Source of the DNA: an uncultured Bacteroidales bacterium
GTDB taxonomy: Bacteria > Bacteroidota > Bacteroidia > Bacteroidales > UBA932
Assembly (NCBI GenBank): GCA_947305645.1
Contig: CAMZEC010000016.1
Location: forward strand, 1-40,700
DNA length: 40,700 bases
Direction: 5' to 3'
The translations under genes and the position numbers were made by a program. Position 1 is the stretch's first letter, and every line of letters starts with the position of its first letter. Below the pieces are notes generated by a model. The model ran no database searches, was not told the DNA's origin, and saw nothing but the letters and a program-made list of their open reading frames with translations. Shown piece by piece: positions 1-8,173 of the stretch.

Positions 1-73
1 GGGGTATTAGCTCAGTTGGTAGAGCGTTAGGTTCGCAATCTAAAGGTCAGGGGTTCGATCCCCCTATACTCCA
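1..73 (+). tRNA. tRNA-Ala (anticodon CGC)
   Basis: A full cloverleaf folds by eye: acceptor 1-7 with 66-72, D arm 10-25, anticodon stem 27-31 with 39-43, T arm 49-65 with loop TTCGATC. The anticodon at 34-36 is CGC, which reads the alanine codon GCG. The acceptor stem carries the G3:U70 wobble pair, the known alanine identity element, which supports the call independently. Discriminator is A73. CCA is not encoded, because the next bases are CAA. The gene starts at the first base of the window, so its promoter is not visible. Confidence 0.96.
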
Positions 74-74
74 C

Positions 75-113
75 AAAATAATAGTCCGGCCGCTTTGGCT
101 GGACTATTATTTT
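75..113 (+). terminator. Rho-independent terminator of tRNA-Ala
   Basis: A 17-bp stem (75-91 with 97-113, one G-U pair) closes a 5-nt loop, and the 3' arm ends in a T-rich run. It starts two bases after the tRNA. The promoter of the next gene lies partly inside it. Confidence 0.93.
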
Positions 114-124
114 ATATACCTTTG
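94..124 (+). promoter_or_regulatory. Bacteroidota-type promoter of the esterase operon
   Basis: TTTG at 94-97, exactly 19 nt, then TACCTTTG at 117-124 matches the Bacteroides consensus (-33 TTTG, -7 TAnnTTTG). The start codon follows only three bases after the -7 box, so the predicted transcript begins at or almost at the ATG (leaderless or nearly so). The -33 box lies in the loop and distal stem of the tRNA terminator. Confidence 0.7.
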
Positions 125-127
125 CAT

Positions 128-1072
128 ATGCGTTACAAATTGTTGATTCTTTTGCTCTTCATATCCGGCGCAGCCATGGCTCAAAAGCCGGACAGCACCT
201 ATGTATTTGCGGAACGCGATGGCAAAGCCCTGTCGCTGGACGTCTATTATCCAGAGGTCGGAGCTCCCACAACCCTGGACGGTATAGCCAAACCGACTAT
301 ACTTTACGTCTTCGGAGGCGGATTCATCACCGGCCGCCGCAACGACCCGTTTATACTTCCCTGGGTAAAGCATCTGCTTGATGACGGTTACACCTTCGTG
401 GCGATCGACTACCGCCTGGGGCTCAAGGGCGAAAAGCTCGATTTCGGTCTCTTCGGTATAGCAGAAAGCGCAAAGAAGGTCAAAAGGGCTGTAGACATGG
501 GAGTGGAGGATGTCTTCTCCGCAGTGCGTTTCATCGCCGACAACAGCGAAGCCCTTGGCATTGACCCGGATAACATAGTCATTTCCGGCAGTTCCGCAGG
601 GGCTATGATTTCCCTCTCCTCAGAATTGGAGACCTGCTCCCCTACGGAACGTACCGCCATCCTTCCGGAGGGCTTCCGCTTCAAAGGCGTCATTTCTTTC
701 GCCGGCGCGATAATGTCCGATTCCGGCTTGCCCAGGTACATCTCCGAGCCTGCGCCCCAGCTGCTGTTCCATGGTGATGCAGACGAAGCGGTAACATACA
801 AGAAACTGGCATTCGGCAAGCTTGGCTATTACGGCAGCAGTTCGCTGGTAAGCGACATATTCACCAAGAAAGGATACGTATACAACATCTGCCGCTATCC
901 CGGTCACAATCACGACATTGCAGCCGCTATGGAATCCACCTGGCCAGAGCAGAAGCGCTTCCTGGAGGCCAATGTCATACGCGGACAGAGACGAATCGTG
1001 GACGCATCCATCACAGACCCCTCTATCCCCGTCTGGAAAAGCATAACCCTCGACTACATCTACAAGCGTTAA
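128..1072 (+). CDS. Secreted alpha/beta-hydrolase (carboxylesterase-like)
   Basis: 314 aa. The start at 128 gives a clean signal peptide (MRYKLLILLLFISGAAMAQ); an upstream in-frame start at 95 would lie inside the tRNA terminator and is rejected. The fold is the HSL/BD-FAE esterase type: an oxyanion-hole motif FGGGF at residues 62-66 (the family usually has HGGG), the nucleophile elbow G154-S-S156-A-G158, an acid candidate in LFHGDADEAV, and a catalytic His in the C-terminal YPGHNHD segment. It probably cleaves acyl esters, for example acetyl groups on glycans, in the periplasm. First gene of a four-gene operon; the next gene starts on the base after its stop. Substrate unknown. Confidence 0.85.
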   Translation: MRYKLLILLLFISGAAMAQKPDSTYVFAERDGKALSLDVYYPEVGAPTTLDGIAKPTILYVFGGGFITGRRNDPFILPWVKHLLDDGYTFVAIDYRLGLKGEKLDFGLFGIAESAKKVKRAVDMGVEDVFSAVRFIADNSEALGIDPDNIVISGSSAGAMISLSSELETCSPTERTAILPEGFRFKGVISFAGAIMSDSGLPRYISEPAPQLLFHGDADEAVTYKKLAFGKLGYYGSSSLVSDIFTKKGYVYNICRYPGHNHDIAAAMESTWPEQKRFLEANVIRGQRRIVDASITDPSIPVWKSITLDYIYKR

Positions 1073-2146
1073 ATGGACATTGCTGACATTCTGCTGGACG
1101 CCCTGCGCGCGTCCATCCTCATCACCGGCATGGTGGTGATCATGATGATGATGATCGAGAGCCTGAACATCAGCTCCAGCGGCCGTTTTTTCCAGCGTCT
1201 GCAGGGCTCGAAATTCGGCCAGATAGTGCTCTCGGCGCTTTTGGGGTGGATACCCGGTTGTATGGGCGGCTTTGCTTCCGTATCCCTTTTCTCGCACGGA
1301 ATGATAAGTTTCGGAGCCCTTGTGGCCATGCTCATAGCCACAGCAGGCGACGAATCGTTCGTGATGCTGACCATCTTCCCCGGCAAGGCGCTATTGATAT
1401 CGATCCTTTGCCTGGCTGTTGGCATAGCTACCGGCGTCATTATCGACTACCTGGGGCCGAAAGTGGGCCTCAAGCCGCTTACGCTTAAAGCCTGCGGCCA
1501 TATGGAGCTGCACGAGGAGGACGAACACCACGAGCACGATCACAAGCCTAAGCGCAGTTTCAGCTGGAAACGTGCGCTGCTGTTCGCCGGCATCGCCCTT
1601 TATATCGCCGCCCTTGCATCCGGCATGCTCGAACATGAGCATGAGGGTGCCGCAGGGCACGACGAGCACGGATTCAACCTTCTGAGCGAAGACTGGATGA
1701 ACATGCTCTTTGCAGGCTTAAGCGTATTGATGCTGGCGGTTGCAGCCTTCGGCTCCGACCACTTCGTCGAAGGGCACCTCTGGAGCCACGTCGTGGCCAG
1801 GCATGTACCCAAGGTATTCGCTTGGACTTTCGGCGTTCTGGTCCTGTTAGGCTTCGTCACGGAGGTGTTCGACGTTAAGAGCTGGATAAGTGCCAATATA
1901 CCGCTTATGATACTGCTGGCTACGCTTATAGGCATTATTCCGGAGTCCGGCCCACACCTTATTTTCGTAACGCTGTTTGCCGCAGGAATTATTCCCGCCC
2001 CCGTTCTGATTGCCAATTGCATAAGCCAGGACGGACACGCTTCCCTGCCGCTGCTGGCAGAATCTAAAGGAGCGTTCATTCGCGCTAAAGCTATCAACTG
2101 TGTAGTAGCGCTTATAATAGGTTTCATCTTATTGTTAGTATTATGA
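1073..2146 (+). CDS. 10-TM heavy-metal exporter-like permease (ArsP_2 type)
   Basis: 357 aa, about ten membrane segments in two halves. Each half carries a Pro/Gly signature, GWIPGCMGGF near residue 58 and GIIPESGPHLIF near 290, which is characteristic of the putative heavy-metal/manganese exporter family (Pfam ArsP_2). The central cytosolic or periplasmic loops are strikingly rich in His, Asp and Glu (HEEDEHHEHDH, HEHEGAAGHDEHG), which suggests binding of a soft or transition metal ion. The start abuts the esterase stop and the stop overlaps the next ATG (ATGA), so it is translated with its neighbours. The link to secreted carbohydrate enzymes is not obvious. Direction and ion are not known. 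Confidence 0.8.
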   Translation: MDIADILLDALRASILITGMVVIMMMMIESLNISSSGRFFQRLQGSKFGQIVLSALLGWIPGCMGGFASVSLFSHGMISFGALVAMLIATAGDESFVMLTIFPGKALLISILCLAVGIATGVIIDYLGPKVGLKPLTLKACGHMELHEEDEHHEHDHKPKRSFSWKRALLFAGIALYIAALASGMLEHEHEGAAGHDEHGFNLLSEDWMNMLFAGLSVLMLAVAAFGSDHFVEGHLWSHVVARHVPKVFAWTFGVLVLLGFVTEVFDVKSWISANIPLMILLATLIGIIPESGPHLIFVTLFAAGIIPAPVLIANCISQDGHASLPLLAESKGAFIRAKAINCVVALIIGFILLLVL

Positions 2147-3201
2147 GAAAGTTCGCTTTTGTCCTGGCCATTATGTTGTGTGCCTGCACTGCACAGGAAG
2201 GCCGCTGGTCCGCCGAAAAGGCCAACCAATGGTACGCCCAGCAACCCTGGCTCTCCGGCTGCAATTTCATCCCGTCCAACGCCATCAACCAGATCGAAAT
2301 GTGGAGTGCGGACACATGGAGTCCTGAACTCATAGACACCGAACTGAGCTGGGCCGATGAACTCGGCTTCAACACCATGCGCGTTTTCCTCAGCAGCGTC
2401 GTCTATCAGAACGACCCCGAAGGCCTCAAAACCCGCATGAACGAATTCCTCAGGATCTGCGACCGCTACGACATACTTCCCCTTTTCGTCTTCTTCGACG
2501 ATTGCTGGGACCCTGAATCAGCATACGGCAAACAACGGGATCCCAAGCCGGGAATTCATAACTCGGGATGGGTACAGGACCCTTCCAAAGCCCGCCGCAA
2601 AGACACGCTCACCACATATCCCGAGCTGGAAAAGTACATGAAGGACATACTCGTATCCTTCGGCCGGGACAACCGTATCCTGGGCTGGGATCTTTACAAC
2701 GAGCCCGGTAACAGCGGATACGGATACAGCAGTTTCCCTCTATTAAAGAACAGCTTTAAGTGGGCACGAGAAGCAGCTCCTACCCAACCTGTTACGGCTG
2801 GTGTTTGGACTGCCGGATTACCCGATTACAATGCTTTCCAGCTTGAGAACTCGGACATTATTTCCTTCCACGAGTACGGCACGCCCGATAAGATGAACGA
2901 AACCATCGACACCCTGGCGGTCCGGGGCCGTCCGCTGATCTGTACCGAATATATGGCCCGAACCCGCGGCAGCTTGTTCTCCACCGTGATGCCCATACTC
3001 AAGGAGCGCAACGTCGCTGCCATAAACTGGGGCTTCGTATCCGGAAAGACCAATACCATCTTTGCATGGGACACTCCCCTGCCCGACGTGACCGAGCCGG
3101 AGGTCTGGTTCCACGACATCTTCCGCACCGACCATACTCCATACGATCCCGCCGAGATAGAGGTAATCAAGCGTTGCAATGCCATCATACCTGCAAATTG
3201 A
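2143..3201 (+). CDS. GH5-like glycoside hydrolase lipoprotein
   Basis: 352 aa. The N-terminus is a lipoprotein signal with a likely lipobox L-C-A-C15. The rest reads as a clan A TIM barrel of the GH5/'cellulase-family' type: the acid/base motif GWDLYNEPG places the proton donor at E187, and the nucleophile motif ICTEYMAR places E269. An aromatic-rich loop (VWTAGLPDY) sits between them. It probably acts on a beta-linked glycan at the cell envelope; the family often hydrolyses beta-mannan, xylan or glucan, but the substrate cannot be read here. The start overlaps the permease stop by four bases, and the 3' end overlaps the following ABC-F gene by 23 nt. Confidence 0.82.
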   Translation: MRKFAFVLAIMLCACTAQEGRWSAEKANQWYAQQPWLSGCNFIPSNAINQIEMWSADTWSPELIDTELSWADELGFNTMRVFLSSVVYQNDPEGLKTRMNEFLRICDRYDILPLFVFFDDCWDPESAYGKQRDPKPGIHNSGWVQDPSKARRKDTLTTYPELEKYMKDILVSFGRDNRILGWDLYNEPGNSGYGYSSFPLLKNSFKWAREAAPTQPVTAGVWTAGLPDYNAFQLENSDIISFHEYGTPDKMNETIDTLAVRGRPLICTEYMARTRGSLFSTVMPILKERNVAAINWGFVSGKTNTIFAWDTPLPDVTEPEVWFHDIFRTDHTPYDPAEIEVIKRCNAIIPAN

Positions 3202-4897
3202 GAACATCTCCAAGTCTTACGGGACCAAGGTTCTGTTCGACCATATAGGATTCAACATCAACGAGGGTGACAAAATCGCCCTGGTCGCTCCTAACGGCAC
3301 GGGCAAAACCTCCCTCCTGCGCATTCTTGCGGGTAAGGACAAGTCCGACTCCGGCGGCAGCATAAAGTTCCTCCGCGACGTGCGCATAGCCTTCCTGGAG
3401 CAGGAATACAACTATAATTCTCAGCTTACTGTCGGGCAGCAGCTCGCCACTGATGATTTCGAACATGAATTACGCATACGCCGTATCCTGGACGAACTGG
3501 GCCTGAGTCCGGATAAAAGGATGTGCGAGCTCTCCGGAGGCGAGGTCAAGCGCGTTGCCATTACTGAAATGCTGGCTGCAGACGCCGATTTTCTGATTAT
3601 GGACGAGCCCACCAACCATCTGGACCTGGACGCCATAGAGTACCTGGAAAACGCCCTCAAACGCTCCCGCTGCACCCTCTTCATGGTTTCCCACGACCGC
3701 TATTTTCTGGACAGGGTATGCAACACCATCATGGAAATGGACCGTGGCTCTATCTACATCTACCGCGGCGACTATGAGAACTTCCTGCAGAAGCGCGACG
3801 AACGTATCAGCAACTACAACGCCGAGACCGAGCGCGTGCGCAATATCCTGAGGCGCGAGCTGGAGTGGATACACGCAACGCCTTGCGCCCGAACCGGCAA
3901 GGCCAAATACCGTAAGGAGGCATTCAAGGAGATAAAGGCAAGGGCGGAAGACACTTACACGGTAAAGCGCATTTCCATGGATGGCCTTTCCGGCTCCGGA
4001 TACCTCGGCAAACAGGTGATTGACTGTAAAGACCTCTGCTTCGAATGGCAAGGCAAGCCCCTGATCGACCACTTCACTTATAACTTCCAGCGCGGCGAGC
4101 GGGTAGGAATTGTAGGCGGCAACGGCATTGGCAAAAGTACCTTCCTGAATCTGCTGGCTGATAGCAGCGTCCCTGCCGTAAAGCGCGGCGAATCGGTGCG
4201 CATCGGATACTACCGTCAGACCGGAATGGAATTCAGGCCGGACGACACAGTCATGGAAGTAGTCCCCGACACCCGCCTGCTGGAGCGTTTCCTTTTCCCT
4301 CACGAAATGTGGAACAACCGCATCGACCGCTTGTCCGGTGGCGAAAAGAGGCGGCTTTACCTGCTTACCGTTCTGATGCAGGAGCCCAACGTACTCATAC
4401 TTGACGAGCCTACGAACGACCTCGACATCGTAACCCTTAACATACTTGAAGAGCATCTTCTCGACTTCAAAGGAACCCTGCTGATTGTGACCCACGACCG
4501 CCATTTCCTCGACCGCCTCGTCGACCACCTCTTCGTATTCTGCGGAGGTGGCGTCATCAAGGACTTCATTGGCGGCTACAGCGAGTACCGCAGCTACATT
4601 GAGGACCTCCGCAAAGAGGAGCGCGCTCGCCTGCAGGCCGCAGAGCCGAAGCCCGTCCGGGAGAAACCCAGGGCGGATGCACCCCGCAAGCTAAGCTGGA
4701 AGGAAAAGCGCGAGCTGGAGCAGCTGGAGGCCGATCTGGAAGCCCTCAACGCCGAGCAGAAGGAACTGGAAGTCCTGCTTGCCGGCGGCACCGACGACTA
4801 TCAGCGCATCACCGCCGCCTCCGCCCGCTACCAGGCCGTCAAATCGGAAATCGACGTAAAAGAGACCCGCTGGCTGGAACTCAGCGAACTGCAGTAG
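3179..4897 (+). CDS. uup: ABC-F ATPase, Uup type
   Basis: 572 aa, two ABC domains with no membrane segments. Domain 1 has Walker A at residues 37-44 (APNGTGKT, with Ala in place of the first Gly), signature LSGGE, and Walker B with FLIMDEPTNHLD. Domain 2 has Walker A GGNGIGKS, signature LSGGEKRR and ILDEPTNDLD. The inter-domain linker carries the Uup-like RRELEWIHATPCARTGKAK segment, and the C-terminus is a charged coiled coil (KEKRELEQLEADLEAL), as in the DNA-binding tail of Uup. ABC-F proteins act on the ribosome; Uup is also linked to transposon excision and branched DNA. The ATG lies 23 nt inside the GH5-like gene, indicating coupled translation. Confidence 0.88.
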   Translation: MPSYLQIENISKSYGTKVLFDHIGFNINEGDKIALVAPNGTGKTSLLRILAGKDKSDSGGSIKFLRDVRIAFLEQEYNYNSQLTVGQQLATDDFEHELRIRRILDELGLSPDKRMCELSGGEVKRVAITEMLAADADFLIMDEPTNHLDLDAIEYLENALKRSRCTLFMVSHDRYFLDRVCNTIMEMDRGSIYIYRGDYENFLQKRDERISNYNAETERVRNILRRELEWIHATPCARTGKAKYRKEAFKEIKARAEDTYTVKRISMDGLSGSGYLGKQVIDCKDLCFEWQGKPLIDHFTYNFQRGERVGIVGGNGIGKSTFLNLLADSSVPAVKRGESVRIGYYRQTGMEFRPDDTVMEVVPDTRLLERFLFPHEMWNNRIDRLSGGEKRRLYLLTVLMQEPNVLILDEPTNDLDIVTLNILEEHLLDFKGTLLIVTHDRHFLDRLVDHLFVFCGGGVIKDFIGGYSEYRSYIEDLRKEERARLQAAEPKPVREKPRADAPRKLSWKEKRELEQLEADLEALNAEQKELEVLLAGGTDDYQRITAASARYQAVKSEIDVKETRWLELSELQ

Positions 4898-5052
4898 CAG
4901 CTATTGCGTAGCGAGACAGGAGGCTCTCGCGACAACCCGTGGCCGCCCGTGGCCACGTGAACGGGAGGGGCCCGCAAGCGCAGCGCAGTGGGAGGGATGA
5001 GCGAAGCGAAGGTATGTCGCGAGAGCCCCCTGCAAGCGGAAGCAAATAGCTA
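4898..5052. repeat. Palindromic convergent intergenic element
   Basis: Between two converging genes lies an imperfect inverted repeat of about 150 bp. The best arms are GGCTCTCGCGACA (4922-4934) with its exact complement at 5015-5027, and AGCTATT (4899-4905) with AATAGCT (5045-5051). The interior has a tandem CCCGTGGCC repeat, a CGTGGCCACG palindrome and the purine-rich units AGCGCAGCGCAG and GAGCGAAGCGAAGG. It is unlike neighbouring coding DNA. It may end transcription from both sides, though there is no T-run, or be one copy of a dispersed palindromic repeat. No second copy is present in this window. Confidence 0.6.
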
Positions 5053-7215
5053 CTTGCCGAAAATGTCGTTCCAGCTGCTGATGCCGATAACGCTGAGGTA
5101 AGGGTCGAAGACTGCGGCCTCATTGGCGGTGCCGGCGGCTTGCCAGACATACCATGCCGGCTTCTTGCCGTTGGGATCTTCAGAATCGTCCGGGAAGCGG
5201 CGCAAACCGATTCGCAGACCGCCTTCGGCCCTGTTGTCTTGCCAGTTATGCCACTGAATGCCGTCTATGCCGTCCAGGGCAGCGACCTTCTTCCAGGCCC
5301 ACGCCGCACCTGCAGCCTGACGGGCCAGATCCTCTGCGCTGTACGAAGGCGAATTGGTACCGTTCTCAGACAGGAAGAGAATACGCTTCTGCGAGCCCTT
5401 GAAATAATGGGCCTTGTCCAGCATCCAGTCGCTCACCACTTCCAGATTCTTGAACGTACAATAAGGCGAATCCGCAGCATAAGTAGCCGACGTATCATCC
5501 TTCCAAAACTCAGGCTTATTAAGATTCTGCGGATAAGGATGATATGCAACACCCCACAAGAAATCCCCTTCTGCCGCACTGAACTTGCAAAGGTCCTCCA
5601 GCAGGCTCCTGGAAGCATACTGATACTCCTTCTTGGACCAGCTGTGGGTCAGCGAAATCAACACGGAAGCATGCGGGTCGTATTTATGCACAATGTTGTG
5701 GCATATACGCATGGACTTCACGTATGAGTCCATATAGCGCCATTCAGGCTGGTCGCCCATATTGGTCCACTCCTTCTGGGCATCCACCTCGTTATGCATA
5801 ATCCAATGGTGGATACGGCCATAAGTACTGGATGAATACCGCTTGGCGAGAAAATCCAGAACGGCAGCATATACGTTCACGGCATTCGCCGCGGTTAGGT
5901 TGGGCATACTGTAGTTGCCGCCGTCATTCTCGGGATGCTTCATCAACGCAGTTGCCTTGGAGTTAGTATCCGACTGCCTGTTCAGCAAGATTGCAGAAAC
6001 CACTATCCCCCTTCTGCTGCATTCAGCCATCACCTTATCGAACGACGCTACGTTACCTTTATCCATATAATAAGTCACGCCGCCATACTTGTGTTCCAGA
6101 GTATAGTTGCCGGACTGTACCGTATTGACTATCGAATTCAGCAATATATTGATAGTAACGCTTGTAATGCCAAGGTCATCAAGGTCGGAGACATTGTTGT
6201 TGCGGATGAAGCCTCCAAGTCCCTTCTTGGTCTTGGGGCGAAGCTCCGCAGGGTCGCTTTCCGCATTAATCTCGTCTGCATAACGCGCATGCGAGCACAA
6301 TGTTCCGTCGCTCTTGACCACGGCAAAGCGGGACAATAGTCTGTCGTAGGCACTTAATCCGTCCCTGGATACAATACGGCTGAACTTTACGCTGAAAGAA
6401 CCGTCGCTGATTTCCACTTTGTTCGGGAAAGAGCTCATTTCCGTCACGTTCTCCCACGGAGCAATGTCGGCTACGTAATAAGAGCCCGCGCCATCTGTGC
6501 GGCCGCTTACGGTCACTTCAGAAGCGCCCACTGTCACTTTTGTAACGGAACAGGGGAACGACTTACCCAGATAATCCCCTATACGCGCTGCTTCAGCGCC
6601 CTTCCCTTCAGCCTTTTTGAGCGCCTCTTCGTAAGCCTTCTGCTCGTCTTCGTTCATCTCCCGGATCTGGAAGTTCCTGATCAGAATCTTTATGCCTTTC
6701 TTATTGCCGAAGTCAAGGCGCAAATTCTCTCCTTTCGCGCCCCAGGAATAGCTGGCGCGGTCTTCAGCAATGTTGCAACTGCAAATCTTCCACTCATCTC
6801 CCGTGCTTGCCGGAACAGGGCCGAAGTGCCTCGAGCGGTTCTCAGCTATAGCTTTGCCGTAAAAAACCTGCAGGTCGTCCACTCCGGCAGAGCACTTATA
6901 GTCAAAGCTGAGAATCCTGTGCTCATCTTCCAGATCCTGGCTAAGGCCGGCTACATAGATATAAGGATCGGTGCCTGTAGTCGTCAACTGCCACTCTCCG
7001 GCCGACTCGTCATAAGACATAGTGATATCATACTTGCCTTTTTCTACAAATGAAAGACTCACCGGTTCCACATGCCTGGGCTCAGGTGCCGGAGGATCCA
7101 CTACCTCCGGTTCATCCGGACCGGGAGCCGGATCGTCGGGCTCCTCTACAGGCGCCGGCTCGCATGACAGCAGATACAAAGGCAGAAATGCGAGGAGCAA
7201 CAGTTTCACTTTCAT
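5050..7215 (-). CDS. Large secreted glycosidase-like lipoprotein (DUF5722-like)
   Basis: 721 aa. The lipoprotein signal ends LLS-C18, followed by a Pro/Glu/Asp-rich linker (residues 19-50) that lifts the protein off the membrane. Residues about 50-190 look like a beta-sandwich, binding-module-type domain, then a helix and a second beta domain. From about 330 a TIM-barrel-like region follows, with HHWIMHNEVDA (E476, acid/base candidate) and ILFLSENGTNS (E617, nucleophile candidate); the two-Glu spacing resembles retaining clan A hydrolases. The overall pattern resembles DUF5722-type proteins. Last gene of the long minus-strand unit, 4 nt after the BASS transporter. Substrate unknown; a glycoside is inferred. 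Confidence 0.72.
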   Translation of the reverse strand: MKVKLLLLAFLPLYLLSCEPAPVEEPDDPAPGPDEPEVVDPPAPEPRHVEPVSLSFVEKGKYDITMSYDESAGEWQLTTTGTDPYIYVAGLSQDLEDEHRILSFDYKCSAGVDDLQVFYGKAIAENRSRHFGPVPASTGDEWKICSCNIAEDRASYSWGAKGENLRLDFGNKKGIKILIRNFQIREMNEDEQKAYEEALKKAEGKGAEAARIGDYLGKSFPCSVTKVTVGASEVTVSGRTDGAGSYYVADIAPWENVTEMSSFPNKVEISDGSFSVKFSRIVSRDGLSAYDRLLSRFAVVKSDGTLCSHARYADEINAESDPAELRPKTKKGLGGFIRNNNVSDLDDLGITSVTINILLNSIVNTVQSGNYTLEHKYGGVTYYMDKGNVASFDKVMAECSRRGIVVSAILLNRQSDTNSKATALMKHPENDGGNYSMPNLTAANAVNVYAAVLDFLAKRYSSSTYGRIHHWIMHNEVDAQKEWTNMGDQPEWRYMDSYVKSMRICHNIVHKYDPHASVLISLTHSWSKKEYQYASRSLLEDLCKFSAAEGDFLWGVAYHPYPQNLNKPEFWKDDTSATYAADSPYCTFKNLEVVSDWMLDKAHYFKGSQKRILFLSENGTNSPSYSAEDLARQAAGAAWAWKKVAALDGIDGIQWHNWQDNRAEGGLRIGLRRFPDDSEDPNGKKPAWYVWQAAGTANEAAVFDPYLSVIGISSWNDIFGK

Positions 7216-7219
7216 AGCA

Positions 7220-8170
7220 TTACTTCTTTTTCCGGTCGCTCAGCAGGAACAAACCGCTGACAGACAGACCGCTTATAATATGCCATACACCCCACCAGGC
7301 AGTAATGACCAGCATTCCTCCGTGAGGAGGCAGGCCGGCAAAAATGCTCGTACCAAGCAGCAGGGCAAGCCCCAGACCGCTGTTCTGGATTCCGGTTTCT
7401 ATGGTAAGGGTCCTGCGATCTGCCTTGGGCACCTTGAACAGAGTACCGACGCTGAAGCCGGTAAGCAGAGCCAGCAGGTTATGAACCAGAACTATTAGGA
7501 ATATGTATTCGATGCACTGCAGGAAGGCCACGCGATTGCTCCAGAAAGAGAGCACCACCATAGCTACGAAAAAGATGATGCTGAACCACTGCATTGGCTT
7601 CTTGAGCTTCCCGGCTAACTTGGGCAGATACTGCGACGTAAGGATACCAAGTGTCAGAGGAATGCCCAACAAGATGAAAATAGTCTTGAAAACGTCCCAA
7701 AGAGGAATTACAAGCTGAGGCACGTCTGCGCGTACGCTGGCTATGTCCAGATACAGGTTGCCGTAAAGCCAAAAGTTGAACGGGGTCATCAGCACGCAGA
7801 GCGCCGTACTGATTGCCGTAAGGCTGACGGAAAGCTCGACATTCGCCTTGCTGAGAGAAGACATGAAGTTGGAGATGTTGCCTCCCGGACAGGATGCCAC
7901 CAGTATCATACCCAGTGCCATCGACCAGTTGATCCACTTTCCGAACAGAAGTGTAAGGCCGAATGTGAGAAGCGGAAGCAGCACCAGCTGCGAGCACATT
8001 CCGAGTATCACTGATTTAGGCTTGCGGAATACCTCCACGAACATTCTGGGCTTTATTCCCAAAGCCACGCCGAACATTACAAATGCAAGAACGATGTTGA
8101 TGGTGTTCATACCACCGGCATTCATCGTCACGTTAATACTGTCCAGCAATTCGAATACAGAACTATCCAT
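7220..8170 (-). CDS. Bile acid:sodium symporter (BASS) family transporter
   Basis: 316 aa, about nine to ten membrane segments. Family motifs are clear: SCPGGNISNF (residues about 94-103), the unwound-helix region that binds Na+ in BASS structures, and ETGIQNSGLGLAL in the second half. The family imports organic acids with sodium: bile acids in some, and pantoate, pyruvate or other keto acids in bacterial members. The substrate cannot be told from sequence. It follows the aminotransferase gene by 3 nt, so a keto acid or amino-acid-derived anion used by that enzyme is a reasonable guess (inference). The C-terminus ends in a basic RKKK tail. Confidence 0.88.
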   Translation of the reverse strand: MDSSVFELLDSINVTMNAGGMNTINIVLAFVMFGVALGIKPRMFVEVFRKPKSVILGMCSQLVLLPLLTFGLTLLFGKWINWSMALGMILVASCPGGNISNFMSSLSKANVELSVSLTAISTALCVLMTPFNFWLYGNLYLDIASVRADVPQLVIPLWDVFKTIFILLGIPLTLGILTSQYLPKLAGKLKKPMQWFSIIFFVAMVVLSFWSNRVAFLQCIEYIFLIVLVHNLLALLTGFSVGTLFKVPKADRRTLTIETGIQNSGLGLALLLGTSIFAGLPPHGGMLVITAWWGVWHIISGLSVSGLFLLSDRKKK

Positions 8171-8173
8171 TGG

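Noticed and set aside
95..127. Upstream start of the esterase at 95
   Set aside because: It would lie in the tRNA terminator and destroy the signal peptide start; the ATG at 128 is preceded by a consensus promoter.
3470..4528. 352-residue minus-strand frame inside the Uup-type gene
   Set aside because: It is the shadow of two complete ABC domains on the plus strand.
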